Of a stretch of DNA of 6,215 nt, positions 5,586 to 6,215 are shown piece by piece. This DNA is from CBFHWY01 sp965659675. Its GTDB lineage: Bacteria > Bacteroidota > Bacteroidia > Flavobacteriales_G > Salibacteraceae. Both the position numbers and the translations under genes were made by a program. Each line of letters opens with the position of its first letter. Position 1 is the stretch's first letter. The stretch lies in the NCBI GenBank assembly GCA_965659675.1, contig CBFHWY010000113.1:1-6215 (forward strand), read 5' to 3'. The notes below the pieces were generated by a model. The model saw only the letters and a program-made list of their open reading frames with translations, was not told the origin of the DNA and ran no database searches.

Positions 5586-6215
5586 ATGATTAAGCCTGAG
5601 CGCAGCCTTATTATGCTTGCTTTTATCGTCCTCTTCTCTCATCTGGCATTGCTGGTTTATTTTTATTCAGCTCATGAGCGACCATGGCTTGCCTTATTGG
5701 CTGTTGGTAAATCGGTTCCCCTGACTTATGGAGATTGCATATTTGTTCCAGCCAGTGGCTGTAATCCGGGTATGGGTACCCGAGAGCGCTTAGTAAATGC
5801 AGCCAGGTTCTACAAGGCAAAAGCCCGTCCGATATTCTTAAGTGAGGGCACTTGCTTTAAGCATGAGCGTTCAGCGTTCTTTGCCTACATCGATTCACTT
5901 GGGATTGATACCAATGACGTGTATTGGGATACCACGAGTTTTAATTCTACACAAAATGTCGCGGCTTTGAGGGCTTTTGCCAAAAAGAGAAGGATCAAGT
6001 CGGTGCTTCTCTGCACCTCTCCTTTTCATCAAAGAAGGATGATGATGTTGTTAAGAGCCGACTCAAAATTGCGCTTTAAGGTTGCTGCAATGCCTGAAAA
6101 CATCGAATTGTTGAGCAGGGTTTCGCCATACCGAGAGCGCATGGACAACTATGTTTCTCAGGAATGGAAGAAGGTGCTATACCTCGGCTTTCGCGAGGCT
6201 TTTTCGCCTTCTTCG
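5586..6215 (+). CDS. YdcF/SanA-like DUF218 family membrane protein, C-terminus cut by window edge
   Basis: The frame is open from ATG 5586 to the last base, giving 210 residues. Residues 8-27 form one hydrophobic segment, a membrane anchor or uncleaved signal, placing the remainder probably outside the cytoplasmic membrane. The DUF218 Rossmann-like domain follows: D-C-I-F-V-P-A-S-G at 50-58, equivalent to the D-x-I-V-V-L-G family start; R-E-R-L-V-N-A-A-R at 66-74; P-I-F-L-S-E-G at 82-88; S-T-Q-N-V at 121-125, where many relatives have S-x-T-x-E-N; and V-L-L-C-T-S-P-F-H-Q-R-R-M at 140-152, matching the V-T-S-x-x-H-x-x-R-A block. Relatives such as E. coli SanA and ElyC have envelope-integrity roles, but no enzymatic reaction is firmly assigned. 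At 210 residues the domain is close to complete, so few residues are likely missing. It is divergent from the sigma operon. The role here is unknown. Confidence 0.8.
   Translation, partial: MIKPERSLIMLAFIVLFSHLALLVYFYSAHERPWLALLAVGKSVPLTYGDCIFVPASGCNPGMGTRERLVNAARFYKAKARPIFLSEGTCFKHERSAFFAYIDSLGIDTNDVYWDTTSFNSTQNVAALRAFAKKRRIKSVLLCTSPFHQRRMMMLLRADSKLRFKVAAMPENIELLSRVSPYRERMDNYVSQEWKKVLYLGFREAFSPSS
6182..6203 (+). terminator. Hairpin plus T-run near the right edge, possible terminator
   Basis: CCTCG (6182-6186) pairs with CGAGG (6194-6198) around a 7-base loop and is followed at 6200-6204 by five Ts. This has the form of an intrinsic terminator but lies within the still-open YdcF-like frame, close to where that family usually ends. 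The stem is only 5 bp, so the evidence is weak and chance is plausible. Confidence 0.25.

Noticed and set aside
5623..5820. Minus-strand 65-codon open frame near the right end
   Set aside because: It overlaps the YdcF-like gene, whose motifs are clear, and has no family resemblance or upstream signals.

Overview
The window looks like a chromosomal segment from a member of the Bacteroidota, most likely a flavobacterium-like or cytophaga-like bacterium. This rests on protein families and promoter style: a Bacteroidota-type ECF sigma factor, a FecR anti-sigma factor with a DUF4974-type tail, an STN plus carboxypeptidase-regulatory-like surface protein, a head-GIN (DUF2807) protein, and several matches to the TAnnTTTG -7 promoter element typical of the phylum. 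Coding density is very high. The longest non-coding stretch is about 120 bases. I see no RNA genes, mobile elements or CRISPR arrays.

Layout from left to right: (1) 1-615, minus strand, the N-terminal 205 residues of a DUF2807 lipoprotein whose C-terminus lies beyond the left edge. (2) 616-734, a short divergent control region. (3) 735-1889, plus strand, a complete membrane fatty-acid desaturase with three histidine boxes. (4) 1886-5555, minus strand, a three-gene operon read right to left: ECF sigma factor (5555-4941), FecR-like anti-sigma factor (4947-3919) and a 679-residue exported protein (3925-1886). Both internal junctions are 7-base overlaps of the form ATGCTRA. The operon ends in a TTAA that supplies stop codons to it and to the convergent desaturase gene. 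(5) 5556-5585, a 30-base divergent spacer carrying two TAnnTTTG elements back to back. (6) 5586-6215, plus strand, the first 210 residues of a YdcF/DUF218 family membrane protein that runs off the right edge.

The central operon is the most interesting part. Sigma plus FecR normally pairs with a TonB-dependent SusC/FecA-type receptor that passes a surface signal through its periplasmic STN domain. Here the third gene keeps the signalling end of such a receptor (signal peptide, STN domain, carboxypeptidase-regulatory-like domain) but has no plug and no large 22-strand barrel. In their place it has 16 tandem units, most of exactly 16 residues with a G-[IVL]-Q-x-[AGS]-G-[FI]-x-N core, followed by about 155 residues rich in aromatic and alternating beta-strand sequence. 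The inferred design is a cell-surface signalling cassette with a repeat-built, probably beta-solenoid, sensor instead of a transporter. The ligand, the regulon and any import function cannot be read from the sequence.
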